Of a stretch of DNA of 64,000 nt, positions 24,739 through 33,321 are shown one piece after another (within the stretch, counting starts at the first letter, position 1; every line of letters starts with the position of its first letter). The notes beneath the pieces were generated by a model, which was given only the letters and a program-made list of their open reading frames with translations, ran no database searches and was not told where the DNA came from. The DNA comes from Devosia salina (GTDB taxonomy: Bacteria; Pseudomonadota; Alphaproteobacteria; Rhizobiales; Devosiaceae), in contig NZ_CP080590.1 in the NCBI RefSeq assembly GCF_019504385.1, positions 476,001 to 540,000 of the forward strand. Direction: 5' to 3'. Both the position numbers and the translations under genes were made by a program.

Positions 24739-24817
24739 CCACCCTCCCCCTTGTCTGGAGGGAAGCGAGATAGGACTTGGCGTTTGCCAAGTCCGTTGAA
24801 TCGCGCAGGGTAGGGTG
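24739..24817. repeat. Family B intergenic repeat, copy 2
   Basis: CACCCTCCCCCTTGTCTGGAGG, then AAGCGAGATAGGACTTGGCG with TTTGCCAAGTCCG, closing GCAGGGTAGGGTGTCG. It fills much of the 300-base spacer 24557-24856 between the divergent ATP-grasp and dehydrogenase genes; the rest of that spacer shows no gene. Confidence 0.8.
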
Positions 24818-24856
24818 TCGGTGTCGCACCAGAGCGACTAGTTTCGGACCCATTTA

Positions 24857-25786
24857 ATGACCATCGAAATCCTCCAGACCCATCCGCTCCTCGCCTCCTG
24901 CGAAGCGGCGCTCGCCGCCCGCTACACCGTGCACAAGCTGCACGAGCAGGCCGACAAGGCCGGCTGGTTGGCCGCCAACGGCGCTCGCATTCGCGCCCAT
25001 GCCGGTTCCGGCGTTCAGGCCGATCTCATGGACCAGCTGCCCAATCTCGAAATCATCGCCAGCTTCGGCGTCGGCTACGACAATATCGACACCGCCGCCG
25101 CCAGGGCCCGCAATATCCGCGTCACCAACACCCCCGACGTGCTCAATGACGCCGTTGCCGAGCTGACCATTGGCCTCATGATTTCCCTGGCCCGTCGCAT
25201 CCCGCAATCCGACCAGTTCGTGCGCCAGGGCAAATGGCCCGGTGCCAATTTCGGCCTCTTCTCCGAACTGACGGGCAAGACCGTCGGCATTCTGGGCCTG
25301 GGGCGCATCGGCAAGGAAATCGCCGCCCGCGCCCAGGCCATGAAGATGCGCGTCGTCTATTTCGGACGCCACCATCAGCCCTCCGTGCCCTACATCTATT
25401 ATGACAATCTGGAAGACATGGCCCGCGACAGCGATTGGCTCGTCGTCATAGCGCCGGGCGGCAAGGGCACGGAGAAGATCGTGTCACGGCAGGTGCTCGA
25501 AGCCCTTGGCCCCGAAGGCCGCATCGTCAACGTCGCCCGCGGCACCCTGATCGATGAGCCCGCCATGGTCGAACTCCTCGTCAATGGCGGCCTCGGCGGC
25601 GCCGCGCTCGACGTCTTCGAGAAGGAGCCCCAGGTTCCCGCCGAACTCCTCACCCTCGACAATGTCGTCCTCTCCCCCCACCAGGGCAGCGCCACGCACC
25701 AGACCCGCGACGCCATGGGCGCACTGCTGGTGGCCAATCTCGAAAAGCACTTTGCCGGCGAGCCGCTGATCTCGGCAGTGGTGTGA
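24857..25786 (+). CDS. D-2-hydroxyacid dehydrogenase (glyoxylate/hydroxypyruvate reductase type)
   Basis: A 309-residue NAD(P)-dependent enzyme of the D-isomer-specific 2-hydroxyacid dehydrogenase family. The Rossmann loop TVGILGLGRIGKEIAARA lies at about 145-162. The catalytic triad can be placed: Arg in VNVARGTLIDE, Glu in VFEKEP and His in LSPHQGSATHQTR. The substrate-loop segment ASFGVGYDNIDTAAA is near residue 75. The set fits glyoxylate or hydroxypyruvate reductases, but substrate choice in this family cannot be read reliably from sequence. It stands between two family B repeats, alone on its strand. Confidence 0.93.
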   Translation: MTIEILQTHPLLASCEAALAARYTVHKLHEQADKAGWLAANGARIRAHAGSGVQADLMDQLPNLEIIASFGVGYDNIDTAAARARNIRVTNTPDVLNDAVAELTIGLMISLARRIPQSDQFVRQGKWPGANFGLFSELTGKTVGILGLGRIGKEIAARAQAMKMRVVYFGRHHQPSVPYIYYDNLEDMARDSDWLVVIAPGGKGTEKIVSRQVLEALGPEGRIVNVARGTLIDEPAMVELLVNGGLGGAALDVFEKEPQVPAELLTLDNVVLSPHQGSATHQTRDAMGALLVANLEKHFAGEPLISAVV

Positions 25787-25797
25787 CCGCGCAGCGG

Positions 25798-25875
25798 CAC
25801 CCTCCCCCTTGCGGGGAGGGAAGCGAGATAGGACTTGGCGTTTGCCAAGTCCGTAAAGTCGAGCAGGGTGGGGGA
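25798..25875. repeat. Family B intergenic repeat, copy 3
   Basis: CACCCTCCCCCTTGCGGGGAGG, AAGCGAGATAGGACTTGGCG, TTTGCCAAGTCCG and GAGCAGGGTGGGGG. It lies between the convergent dehydrogenase and cupin genes and is the best-preserved copy. Confidence 0.85.
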
Positions 25876-25894
25876 GTGACGAGCACGGCGCCCC

Positions 25895-26233
25895 TCACTC
25901 CAGATCGACCTGTTCCATCACCCCCGCCGCATGGATGCACACGATGTCCAGCCGATCCGGCCCGAGATTGGTGAACTTGTGCGGGGTATTGGCCGGCGCC
26001 ACGGCGATGTCGCCCGGTCCCACCTCGAAACGCTCATCCCCGATCACCACCTCGGCCCGGCCGCGCCGCACCACCCAGGTTTCGGCATAGGGGTGGGTGT
26101 GCAGCACCGGCCCCTGTCCAGGTTCATTGTCCACGGCAAAGAACGAGATCGGCGTGCCATAGGCCTCGCCCTCGAAACGGATTGTCCGGCTACTTGATGG
26201 CGGCCGGTCGGCAGCGCGCAGGATATGGGCCAT
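25895..26233 (-). CDS. Single-domain cupin protein
   Basis: A 112-residue one-domain cupin. The first cupin motif HTHPYAETWVVRRGRAEVVIG supplies two His and the Glu metal ligands and the second, GDIAVAPANTPHKFTN, supplies the third His, so a metal site is complete. Small cupins of this kind are isomerases, dioxygenases or sugar/ligand binders; no reaction can be assigned. The ATG at 26233 (MAHILRAADR) has AAGGAG upstream at good spacing; an upstream in-frame ATG would add 17 residues. It is downstream of a GNAT gene on the same strand, with 47 bases between them, and could be co-transcribed with it. Confidence 0.85.
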   Translation of the reverse strand: MAHILRAADRPPSSSRTIRFEGEAYGTPISFFAVDNEPGQGPVLHTHPYAETWVVRRGRAEVVIGDERFEVGPGDIAVAPANTPHKFTNLGPDRLDIVCIHAAGVMEQVDLE

Positions 26234-26280
26234 GTGGGTCTCCTTTTCACGGTGACGAGCAAAGGGCAGACCGTTCGACA

Positions 26281-26745
26281 TCACGAAGTGACGATAGTGT
26301 AGATCGCATGCGGCGTGTCATCGAGACTGATGGTCTCATCCCGTCGCCATCCCCCATGCGAAAACAATGCATCGGCCGTGGCTGTCAGTGCGTACAATTG
26401 GTCATGCCCCAAGCGGCGCGCTTCTGTTCTTGCGCGTTCGAGCAGCGCCGCTCCCACGCCACGCCGCCGATAGGCCGGGTCGACAAGCAGTCCCCCGACC
26501 CAGGGCATGCGCAAATTGGGCAGCCCGCCACTGGTCGCGGTCAGGGCGCAACAGCCGGCCACCTGTCCATCGAGCACGGCCACAATGCCCAGCGGCAGGC
26601 AATCGCGCCTCAGTCGTTCGCGAAGGTCCATCCGGGCCGAGGCCCCGCCGGCCCGGTACCACCCGGGCCATTCGCGTTCCATCAGCCCGCTCAACGCGTC
26701 GACCATGTGTTCATGATCTGCCAGCAATCCGGTCGAAATCGTCAT
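26281..26745 (-). CDS. GNAT-family N-acetyltransferase
   Basis: A 154-residue acetyltransferase. The acetyl-CoA loop is seen in VDPAYRRRGVGAALLERARTEA (about residues 87-108), preceded by the beta strand GGLPNLRMPWVGGLLV. The C-terminal LYALTATADALFSHGGWRRDETISL fits the family end, where an acyl-enzyme side closes the fold. Start at 26745 (MTISTGLL) is preferred over the ATG five codons upstream. Substrate is unknown; related proteins acetylate small amines or peptide N termini. It is divergent from the GH13 gene and upstream of the cupin gene on the same strand. Confidence 0.87.
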   Translation of the reverse strand: MTISTGLLADHEHMVDALSGLMEREWPGWYRAGGASARMDLRERLRRDCLPLGIVAVLDGQVAGCCALTATSGGLPNLRMPWVGGLLVDPAYRRRGVGAALLERARTEARRLGHDQLYALTATADALFSHGGWRRDETISLDDTPHAIYTIVTS

Positions 26746-26858
26746 ACTCTCACCACGCACGGCGGACCTGCATGCTGCCCGATTAACAGCGCGCTCGGAA
26801 CCCTATAGCCTTTGCTGCGATTCAAGTCCGGGCAGTTCGGCCCAGGGGAGCAAGATAG

Positions 26859-28493
26859 ATGACTGAGTGGTGGCGCGGCGGAGTGATCTATCAGGTCTAT
26901 CCCCGCTCGTTTCAGGACAGCACCGGAGACGGCGTGGGCGATCTGCCCGGCATCATCGACCGGCTCGATCATATCGCCAGCCTCGGCGTCGACTGCATCT
27001 GGCTGTCCCCGCTCACCAAGTCCCCCCAGGCCGACATGGGTTACGACGTCTCGGACTACATGGCCGTCGATCCGCTCTTCGGCTCGCTGCAGGATTTCGA
27101 TCTCCTGATCGAGCGGGCCCATGCCCTCGGTCTCAAGGTCATCATGGATCAGGTGGTCAGCCACACTTCGGACCAGCATCCCTGGTTCCGCGAATCCTGT
27201 TTCTCCCGCGATAATGCCAAGGCCGACTGGTATGTCTGGGCCGACGCGAAGCCCGACGGGTCGCCCCCGAACAACTGGCTCTCGGTTTTCGGTGGCTCGG
27301 CCTGGGAATGGCATACGGCGCGCAAGCAATATTACCTGCACAACTTTTTGACCTCGCAGCCCGACCTCAATTTCCATAATCCCGCCGTGCAGGAGGCGGT
27401 GCTTGATGTCATGCGCTTCTGGCTCGATCGCGGGTTGGACGGCTTCCGTCTCGACACGGTCAATTACTACTTCCACGACGCGAAACTGCGCTCCAATCCG
27501 CCGCTCAAATCGCTCAAGGGCCTGCCGGCGACCAACCCCTATGACATGCAGAGCCACAAATTCTCCAAGAGCCAGCCGGAGAATGTCGCGTGGCTGAAAA
27601 AGGTCCGCAAGCTCCTCGACAAATATCCTGGTGCAACCACGGTGGGCGAAGTCGGCGACGACGAACGCGGCCTCGAACTGATGCGGCAATACACCTCCGG
27701 AACGGACCTGCTGCACCAATGCTATTCCTTTGATTTCCTCGGGCCCAAGTTCACCGCGAAACACTTTCGCTCCAAGGTCGAGGCCTTCTTTGCCGATGGC
27801 GAAACCGGCTGGCCCTGCTGGAGTTTTTCCAATCATGACGTTATCCGCCATGTGACCCGCTGGGCACCGCACAGCGTCTCGCCGGCGGATCTGGCGCGGC
27901 AGGCCGCCGCCCTGGTGCTCACGCTCAAGGGTTCGGCGGGGCTCTACCAGGGGGAGGAGCTGGGCCTGCCCGAAGCCGATATCCTCTATGAGGAATTGAC
28001 CGATCCGCGCGGCATCCGCTTCTGGCCCGGCGACAAGGGGCGCGATGGCTGCCGCACCCCCATGCCCTGGCAGCACGACCTGCCCCATGCCGGCTTCACC
28101 ACCGGCAAGCCCTGGCTTCCGGTCAAGCCGGCGCAATCAGCCCTAAGCGTCGATGTGCAGAACGCCGATCCGGACTCCTCGCTCAATTTCTACCGCAAGT
28201 TTCTCGCCTGGCGCAAAACCCACCCGGCGCTGGTTACCGGTGACATTGCCTTCTTCAACTGCGCCGAACCGGTCCTGGCCTATCGTCGCTCTGCCGGCAA
28301 CAAGGACCTCATCTGCGTCTTCAACCTCTCGCCTGAACCGCGCGTGGTAAAGCTTTCCAAGGTCGAACTGGCACTCGAACCGGTCAGCCACAATGCGGCG
28401 CTCGCGGGGTCTTCACTCGAATTGGGGCCCAATGGTTTCGCCATCCTTCCGGCCCCGGCCGGTGAGGGCAAGGTGAGCTTCAGATCGCCCTGA
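26859..28493 (+). CDS. GH13 alpha-glucosidase
   Basis: A 544-residue cytoplasmic alpha-amylase-family hydrolase acting on alpha-glucosides such as sucrose, maltose or isomaltose-type sugars. The (beta/alpha)8 landmarks are clear: WWRGGVIYQVYPRSFQDS start, MDQVVSHTSDQHPWF (region I), GLDGFRLDTVNYY with the nucleophile Asp (region II), TTVGEVGDDERG with the acid/base Glu (region III) and FSNHDVIRHVTR with the stabilising Asp (region IV). The rhizobial AglA/oligo-1,6-glucosidase subgroup is the best fit. GGGGAGC precedes the ATG. No sugar ABC transporter or LacI regulator lies beside it. The C-terminal beta domain is complete. Confidence 0.94.
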   Translation: MTEWWRGGVIYQVYPRSFQDSTGDGVGDLPGIIDRLDHIASLGVDCIWLSPLTKSPQADMGYDVSDYMAVDPLFGSLQDFDLLIERAHALGLKVIMDQVVSHTSDQHPWFRESCFSRDNAKADWYVWADAKPDGSPPNNWLSVFGGSAWEWHTARKQYYLHNFLTSQPDLNFHNPAVQEAVLDVMRFWLDRGLDGFRLDTVNYYFHDAKLRSNPPLKSLKGLPATNPYDMQSHKFSKSQPENVAWLKKVRKLLDKYPGATTVGEVGDDERGLELMRQYTSGTDLLHQCYSFDFLGPKFTAKHFRSKVEAFFADGETGWPCWSFSNHDVIRHVTRWAPHSVSPADLARQAAALVLTLKGSAGLYQGEELGLPEADILYEELTDPRGIRFWPGDKGRDGCRTPMPWQHDLPHAGFTTGKPWLPVKPAQSALSVDVQNADPDSSLNFYRKFLAWRKTHPALVTGDIAFFNCAEPVLAYRRSAGNKDLICVFNLSPEPRVVKLSKVELALEPVSHNAALAGSSLELGPNGFAILPAPAGEGKVSFRSP

Positions 28494-28499
28494 TCTGGG

Positions 28500-28805
28500 T
28501 TACGGAAAAACCCGCTCGAAAGTGTCGGGGTGGAAGAACTGCATTTCCTCCCCGCCGCCGGGCTTGCGCACAAAGGCGCGGATACAGCCGCCCCACATTT
28601 CCGCGCGGGTGGCGTTCACGCCCAGCCGCTGTAGTTGCATGAGGTTGAAATCGTTCTGCTCGCTCTCGGTATAGGGCTCACCGACGGTCACTCCGAACGA
28701 GAAGCTGACGCTGGGCCTGGACACGAGGCATTCCGCCGTCGATGCCTGGGCTGCCCCGGCCAGCAGCAAAGTCAGCAAAAGGGAAGTCGCCACACGGATC
28801 ATCAT
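28500..28805 (-). CDS. Small secreted protein (hypothetical)
   Basis: A 101-residue protein with a clear Sec signal peptide (about 1-21, IRVATSLLLTLLLAGAAQA, cleavage after AQA) and a mature part with two Cys (CLVSRP and GGCIRAFVRKPGGGEEM) that could form a disulfide. I do not recognise a named domain, though similar short exported proteins occur in Rhizobiales. It starts at one of two adjacent ATGs (28805 or 28802). It is convergent with the GH13 gene (six bases between stops) and sits 22 bases after the AbrB transporter stop, so it may be co-transcribed with that gene. Role unknown. Confidence 0.72.
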   Translation of the reverse strand: MMIRVATSLLLTLLLAGAAQASTAECLVSRPSVSFSFGVTVGEPYTESEQNDFNLMQLQRLGVNATRAEMWGGCIRAFVRKPGGGEEMQFFHPDTFERVFP

Positions 28806-28827
28806 TTCTGCTCTCCTTCGTCCCTTT

Positions 28828-29907
28828 TCATGCCGTGCGATTGTGGCGGAGCTGTGCCTTGGCCTCCTGCCAGCGCACCAGCATCACCACGGCGGGAATG
28901 GCAAAACTGAGCATCAACAGGCGGATGACGTGGTGCGCGGCGATGAAGGCCGTGTCATAGCCGAGCGCAATGCCCAGTGCCCCCATGCCTTCGAGCGCTC
29001 CCGGCGACAGGCCCAGCCAGATCTGGCCGAAGGGCATGTCGACCAGTTGCGCCACGCCCAGCGCCACGAGCGTAACAATGCTGACGGTCATCGCCGTGGC
29101 GATCAGTCCGCCCTTGGCCGCCGACAGGAATTCGGTTCGCGTGATGCCCACGAAACGCGAGCCGATCAGGGCGCCCGTGAGGATGAAGGTGCCGACGACC
29201 AGCGGGATGGGCATGGCCTCGGTATAGAGCCCGCCCAGCTTGGCTGCGGTTGCCGCGGCCATGGCGCCCAGCACCATGCCCGCCGGCACCTTGAGCCGAT
29301 TGAACGCCAGCCCGACAGCGACGCATCCTGCCGCCAGCAGCACCAGTTGCATTGGATCGAGGAAATCGCTCCGCACCGGCGGCGCAAAGTGGTCGATGGG
29401 CAGGAATACCGCACCGATCGGCACCGCGATGGTCAGCATCAGGATGCGGATCACCTGGATGATGACGATCTGCCGCGCATTGCCCACCCCGGTTGCGGCA
29501 ATACCCATGACGAAGCTGAGATGCCCAGGAAACGAGCTGAGATAGGCCGTCCCCGGGTCGAGCTTGAAAACACGGGTGAGCATCCAGCCGGTCGAGGCAA
29601 CGATGATCACCAGTTCGAGCGCCAGGGCGGCCAGCGAAATCGGCCAGCTGCCCAGCAATTGCAGGCTGTCGGGCGCCACGGTTGCGCCCATCGACATGCC
29701 GATCAGCACAAAGGCCACATTGCGCAACCCGTCCGGCATCCGGATCGGCGCACCCAGCATGGCCGCGATTGTCACCGCAAGCGCCCCGCCCATCAGCCAT
29801 CCGGCCGGTAGCCCGAGCAGCATGGCCGCGCCGCCACCGGCAGCGGCGATGGCGAGGGTGAGAACGACCGGAATTATGTCGGACCGAGAGATGAACGAGG
29901 CAGGCAT
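28828..29907 (-). CDS. AbrB-family membrane transporter
   Basis: A 359-residue integral membrane protein of the AbrB family (PF05145, once labelled ammonia monooxygenase). About ten hydrophobic spans are visible in two similar halves, each with a PxGWLMG/PAGMVLG-type motif: LGLPAGWLMGGALAVTIAAML near residue 40 and RLKVPAGMVLGAMAAATAAKL in the second half. The family's function is unclear and putative-monooxygenase labels are unsupported; a transport role is inferred from topology. This protein is unrelated to the AbrB transcription factor. The stop is 22 bases from the small secreted protein gene, and upstream lie an intergenic repeat and the M20 hydrolase gene on the same strand. Confidence 0.85.
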   Translation of the reverse strand: MPASFISRSDIIPVVLTLAIAAAGGGAAMLLGLPAGWLMGGALAVTIAAMLGAPIRMPDGLRNVAFVLIGMSMGATVAPDSLQLLGSWPISLAALALELVIIVASTGWMLTRVFKLDPGTAYLSSFPGHLSFVMGIAATGVGNARQIVIIQVIRILMLTIAVPIGAVFLPIDHFAPPVRSDFLDPMQLVLLAAGCVAVGLAFNRLKVPAGMVLGAMAAATAAKLGGLYTEAMPIPLVVGTFILTGALIGSRFVGITRTEFLSAAKGGLIATAMTVSIVTLVALGVAQLVDMPFGQIWLGLSPGALEGMGALGIALGYDTAFIAAHHVIRLLMLSFAIPAVVMLVRWQEAKAQLRHNRTA

Positions 29908-29976
29908 TATGTCCTGAGCCTTAGCCGATCCGGCGCCGGGGCAAAAGGTTGATCGGATGGATCAACATCGCAGGTG

Positions 29977-30023
29977 CACCTCTCCCTTTGGGGGAGAGGT
30001 CGGACGAAGGCCGGGTGAGGGGG
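29977..30023. repeat. Palindromic intergenic repeat (CACCTCTCCC type)
   Basis: CACCTCTCCCTTTGGGGGAG AGGT, then CGGACGAAGGCCGGGTGAGGG. A short hairpin with a rhizobial-type GGGTGAGGGG tail, loosely related to the element at 10054-10115. It separates the M20 hydrolase and AbrB genes on the same strand. Confidence 0.6.
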
Positions 30024-30042
30024 CCTTGGCAGCGAACGAGTC

Positions 30043-31209
30043 TCAGCTGAGGGGCAAAGCCTTCTCCACCAGCCTGACCCAATAGCTCACCCCCACCGGA
30101 ATGGCCTCGTCATTGAAATCATAGGTGTCGGTATGCAGCTCCGTCGAGTCGCCATTGCCGAGGAATATATAGGCCCCGGGCCGCTCATTGAGCATGAAGG
30201 AAAAATCCTCGCCCCCCATGGATGGGGCGGCGTCGTCATCGACCTGGGCCGCCCCAACGATGTCCCGCGCCACCGAGGCCGCGAACTCTGTCTGCTCGGG
30301 CGCATTGACCGTCACCGGATAGCCACGCGCATAGCGTACACTGGCCTCGGCGCCGAAGCTCTGGGCAAATTGCGGCACGAATTCATCGAGGCGCGCCTCG
30401 ATGAAGTCCTGTACCCCGCCATCGAGCGTGCGCACCGTGCCCGTGATCTTGGCAGTGCGCGAAATGACATTGTCCGCCTCGCCCGCTTCCACCATGGTGA
30501 CGCTGAGCACCGCGCTGTCCAGCGGGTCGAGATTGCGCGACACGATGGTCTGCAGTGCCGTGACCATCTGCGCGGCGACGATGATCGGGTCGATCGTCAC
30601 CTGCGGCCGCGCCGCATGGCCGCCCTTGCCGACAATGTCGATATAGAACCGGTCCGTGGCCGCCATGATGCCCCCGGCGCGAATGCCGAACGTGCCCACC
30701 GGCATGCCGGGCCAATTATGCATGCCATAGACCTCGGCAATGTCGAATTTCTCGATCAGCCCGTCCTCGATCATCACCTTGCCGCCGCCGCCGCCCTCTT
30801 CGGCCGGCTGGAAGATCAGCGCCACCCGCCCGTCGAAATTGCGCGTTTCGGCCAGGTATTTCGCTGCCCCCAGCAGCATTGCGGTGTGTCCGTCATGGCC
30901 GCAGGCATGCATCTTGCCCGGCATGGTCGAGGCATGCGGCAAGCCGGTCTTTTCGGTCATGGGCAGGGCGTCCATGTCGGCGCGCAGGCCAATGGTCCTG
31001 TTGCCGGCGCCGCGCCCCTTGATGATCGCCACTACCCCCGTCCGGCCCAGCCCGGTCACCACCTCGTCGCAACCGAATTCCCTGAGCTTGTCCGCCACGA
31101 TCCCGGCCGTCCGATGCACGTCGAACAGCACCTCCGGATGGGCATGAAGATCGCGGCGCCAGGCGGCAATCTCGGGTTGAAACTCGGCAATGCGGTTAAG
31201 GACAGGCAT
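30043..31209 (-). CDS. M20-family amidohydrolase (N-acyl-amino-acid hydrolase type)
   Basis: A 388-residue dinuclear-metal hydrolase of the M20/HipO group, which includes hippurate hydrolase, N-acetyl-L-amino-acid and auxin-conjugate amidohydrolases. The metal and catalytic residues are seen in GKMHACGHDGHTAML, FQPAEEGGGGG with the catalytic Glu pair, EVYGMHNWPGMPVG and the C-terminal MGGEDFSFML. The dimerisation lid domain lies between about 180 and 295. The ATG at 31209 gives the usual MPVLNRIAEFQPEIAAWRRDLHAHPE. Substrate cannot be set by sequence alone. It is transcribed away from etfB, with about 296 bases between their starts. Confidence 0.93.
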   Translation of the reverse strand: MPVLNRIAEFQPEIAAWRRDLHAHPEVLFDVHRTAGIVADKLREFGCDEVVTGLGRTGVVAIIKGRGAGNRTIGLRADMDALPMTEKTGLPHASTMPGKMHACGHDGHTAMLLGAAKYLAETRNFDGRVALIFQPAEEGGGGGKVMIEDGLIEKFDIAEVYGMHNWPGMPVGTFGIRAGGIMAATDRFYIDIVGKGGHAARPQVTIDPIIVAAQMVTALQTIVSRNLDPLDSAVLSVTMVEAGEADNVISRTAKITGTVRTLDGGVQDFIEARLDEFVPQFAQSFGAEASVRYARGYPVTVNAPEQTEFAASVARDIVGAAQVDDDAAPSMGGEDFSFMLNERPGAYIFLGNGDSTELHTDTYDFNDEAIPVGVSYWVRLVEKALPLS

Positions 31210-31505
31210 AAGAATTCCGAAGCAGACTGGGACGGGGCAATGTCACTGCCCGCGGACTTGGCGTCAACACCGCAGCGCGATCAGGCGGCATGTGGCCGCA
31301 ACCGCGCCCCTGCGGTCTCTGCCGGCGGGAGCGCGCAAAGACCAGGCTGGCAGGGGGCCTCTCGCCCCCGGCTGGGCAGCGCGCGGGCACCCCTTTCCAA
31401 TCTTTCGCCCGAGACCGAACCGAATTTCCCCATCCGCGCCTTGCCCGCATGGGGGCTTTTTGTCAGAAAGCCGGCAAGTTCCGGGTCTTGCCCAAAAGGT
31501 TGGCT
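31210..31505. other. Divergent intergenic region between the M20 gene and etfB
   Basis: Nearly 300 bases with no convincing gene. It is GC-rich with several weak hairpins, including CCCGCATGGGGGCTTTTTG near 31446, which looks like a minor terminator-like stem pointing toward etfB. No clear sigma-70 promoter or operator was recognised, though promoters for both neighbours must lie here. Confidence 0.5.
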
Positions 31506-32264
31506 ATGAAAATCCTCGTCGCGGTCAAGCGCGTGGTCGATCACAATGTCCGCATCCGGGTGCGTCCCGATGGCTCGGGCGTCGAGACCAATGGCGTGCG
31601 CATGTCCATGAACCCGTTCTGCAAGCATGCCGTTGAGGCGGCCGTGCAACTGGCCGAAGCCGGCAAGGCCGACGAAATCGTGGTCGTGTCCATCGGGCCC
31701 AAGGCCAGCAACGATGTCATCCTCACCGCGCTTGCCATGGGTGCGCATCGTGGCATTCTGATCGAGACCGACGCGGCGCTCGAAACCCTCGCCATCGCCA
31801 AGCTCCTGGCCAAGGTCGTGGACGAAGAGCAGCCGGACCTCGTGCTGCTCGGCAAGCAGGCGGTCGATGACGACAGCAACCATGTCGGCCAGATGCTGGC
31901 GGCCCTGACCGATCGCCCGCAGGCCACTTTCGCCTCCGAAATCAAGCTCAATGGTAGCGAGCTCGAAGTGACCCGCGAAGTCGACTATGGCCGCGAAACC
32001 ATCGGCCTGCCGCTGCCCGCCATCATCACCGCCGATCTTCGCCTCAACACCCCGCGCAACGCCGCCCTGCCCATGGTCATGAAGGCGCGGTCCAAGCCGC
32101 TTGCGGTGCGCCCCGCGGCCGAACTCGGCATCGACCTTGCCCCGCGCCTGGTCGTCGAAAACGTCTCGCCGCCCCCCGAGCGCGTCGCCGGCAGGACAGT
32201 TGCCTCGGTCTCGGAACTGGCTGCCATCATCGTCGCCGACGTCAACGAGATGGAGGCGATCTGA
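31506..32264 (+). CDS. etfB: Electron transfer flavoprotein, beta subunit
   Basis: EtfB binds AMP and, with EtfA, forms the FAD heterodimer that carries electrons from acyl-CoA and related dehydrogenases to ETF-ubiquinone oxidoreductase. The 252 residues begin MKILVAVKRVVDHNV and include MNPFCKHAVEAAVQL, LLGKQAVDDDSNHVGQMLAALT (AMP-binding and partner-recognition region) and EVTREVDYGRETI. Length is normal. The start at 31506 is chosen because it gives the canonical N terminus; the ribosome site is weak. Its stop overlaps the etfA start by one base, so the two subunits are translated together. No acyl-CoA dehydrogenase is adjacent. Confidence 0.96.
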   Translation: MKILVAVKRVVDHNVRIRVRPDGSGVETNGVRMSMNPFCKHAVEAAVQLAEAGKADEIVVVSIGPKASNDVILTALAMGAHRGILIETDAALETLAIAKLLAKVVDEEQPDLVLLGKQAVDDDSNHVGQMLAALTDRPQATFASEIKLNGSELEVTREVDYGRETIGLPLPAIITADLRLNTPRNAALPMVMKARSKPLAVRPAAELGIDLAPRLVVENVSPPPERVAGRTVASVSELAAIIVADVNEMEAI

Positions 32265-33187
32265 TGAGCGTTCTGGTGCTCGCCGAACTCGATGGCGAGG
32301 TTCTCTCGCCGGCCACGGCGCGGATCGTGGCAGCCGCCACCCAGCTTGGTCCCGTCGACCTGCTGGTCTCTGGGCCCCAGGCTGTCGCCGAGTCCGCCTC
32401 CGGCCTTTCCGGCGTTGCCCGGGTGATCCTCGCCCCTGCGACCGCCCTGGCTGAAGGAATGGTGGACCTGCTGGCAAGTCTGGCCCCAGGCTATGACTAC
32501 CTCGTGGCTTCCGCCTCCACCACCGGCAAGGATGTCATGCCGCGCCTCGCGGCCAGGCTCGACATCCAGCCGGTCACCGACATTGTCGCCATCGAGGGCC
32601 CCAACCGCTTCACCCGGCCCATCTATGCCGGCAATGCGCTCGAAACGGTCACCGACGGCCAGGCCAGGCACGTGCTGACCTTCCGCGCCTCGGCCTTCCG
32701 ACCGGCGGCCGGCGGCAATGCGGCACCCATCGAAACGCGCGAAGCGACCATTGCCTCGGCCGCTCGCTTCATTGCCGCCCACCGCACCGAAAGTGATATT
32801 CCCGACCTCGCCACGGCACAGATCGTTGTCGGCGGTGGTGTCTCGGTCGGCTCGGCCGAAGGTTTTCGGCTCATCGAAGCCCTCGGCAAGTCCCTCGGCG
32901 CTGCCATCGGTGCCACCCGCGCGGCGGTCGATGCCGGCTACGCTCCGAACGACTGGCAGGTCGGCCAGACCGGCAAGATCATCGCCCCCGATCTCTACAT
33001 TGCCATCGGCATTTCCGGCGCGTTGCAACACCTGGCCGGCATTCAGGGCGCCAAGAAGATCGTCGCCATCAACACCGATGCCGAAGCCCCCATCGTCAAG
33101 ATCGCCGACGTCGCCCTGATTGGCGACCTGTTTGAAATCGTGCCGCAATTGACCGCCGAACTGGAAAAAGCAGGCCTGAAACGCTGA
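32264..33187 (+). CDS. etfA: Electron transfer flavoprotein, alpha subunit
   Basis: EtfA holds the FAD of the ETF heterodimer. The 307 residues have an N-terminal Rossmann-like domain (about 1-185) and a C-terminal FAD domain with the family signature GQTGKIIAPDLYIAIGISGALQHLAG and INTDAEAPIVKIADVALIGDL. All residues expected around the isoalloxazine ring segment (VVGGGVSVGS, GATRAAVDAGYAPNDWQVGQTG) are present. The ATG overlaps the etfB stop. A palindrome of a dispersed family follows seven bases after the stop. Confidence 0.96.
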   Translation: MSVLVLAELDGEVLSPATARIVAAATQLGPVDLLVSGPQAVAESASGLSGVARVILAPATALAEGMVDLLASLAPGYDYLVASASTTGKDVMPRLAARLDIQPVTDIVAIEGPNRFTRPIYAGNALETVTDGQARHVLTFRASAFRPAAGGNAAPIETREATIASAARFIAAHRTESDIPDLATAQIVVGGGVSVGSAEGFRLIEALGKSLGAAIGATRAAVDAGYAPNDWQVGQTGKIIAPDLYIAIGISGALQHLAGIQGAKKIVAINTDAEAPIVKIADVALIGDLFEIVPQLTAELEKAGLKR

Positions 33188-33193
33188 CCGTGA

Positions 33194-33222
33194 CCGACCC
33201 TCGGGCCTGACCCGGGGGTCGG
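33194..33222. repeat. Family D palindrome after etfA
   Basis: CCGACCC, a CGGG/CCCG inner stem, and GGGTCGG form a 29-base hairpin. The shape and the CTCGGG...CCCGGGG core match the hairpin at 49929-49958. Its place seven bases past etfA suggests a terminator role, although no T run follows. Confidence 0.6.
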
Positions 33223-33321
33223 CACCTGGCGCCGGGTGAAGGGCTCTCACTCTTCACTTTCAATTGCAAAAATCCCCTGCCGCCCTATAAAGGCCGCGCC
33301 TTTCCAACGGACCCGTCCAAA

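Noticed and set aside
28828..29907. Ammonia monooxygenase
   Set aside because: The old family label is misleading; the protein is a polytopic AbrB-family membrane protein with no metal-site motifs.
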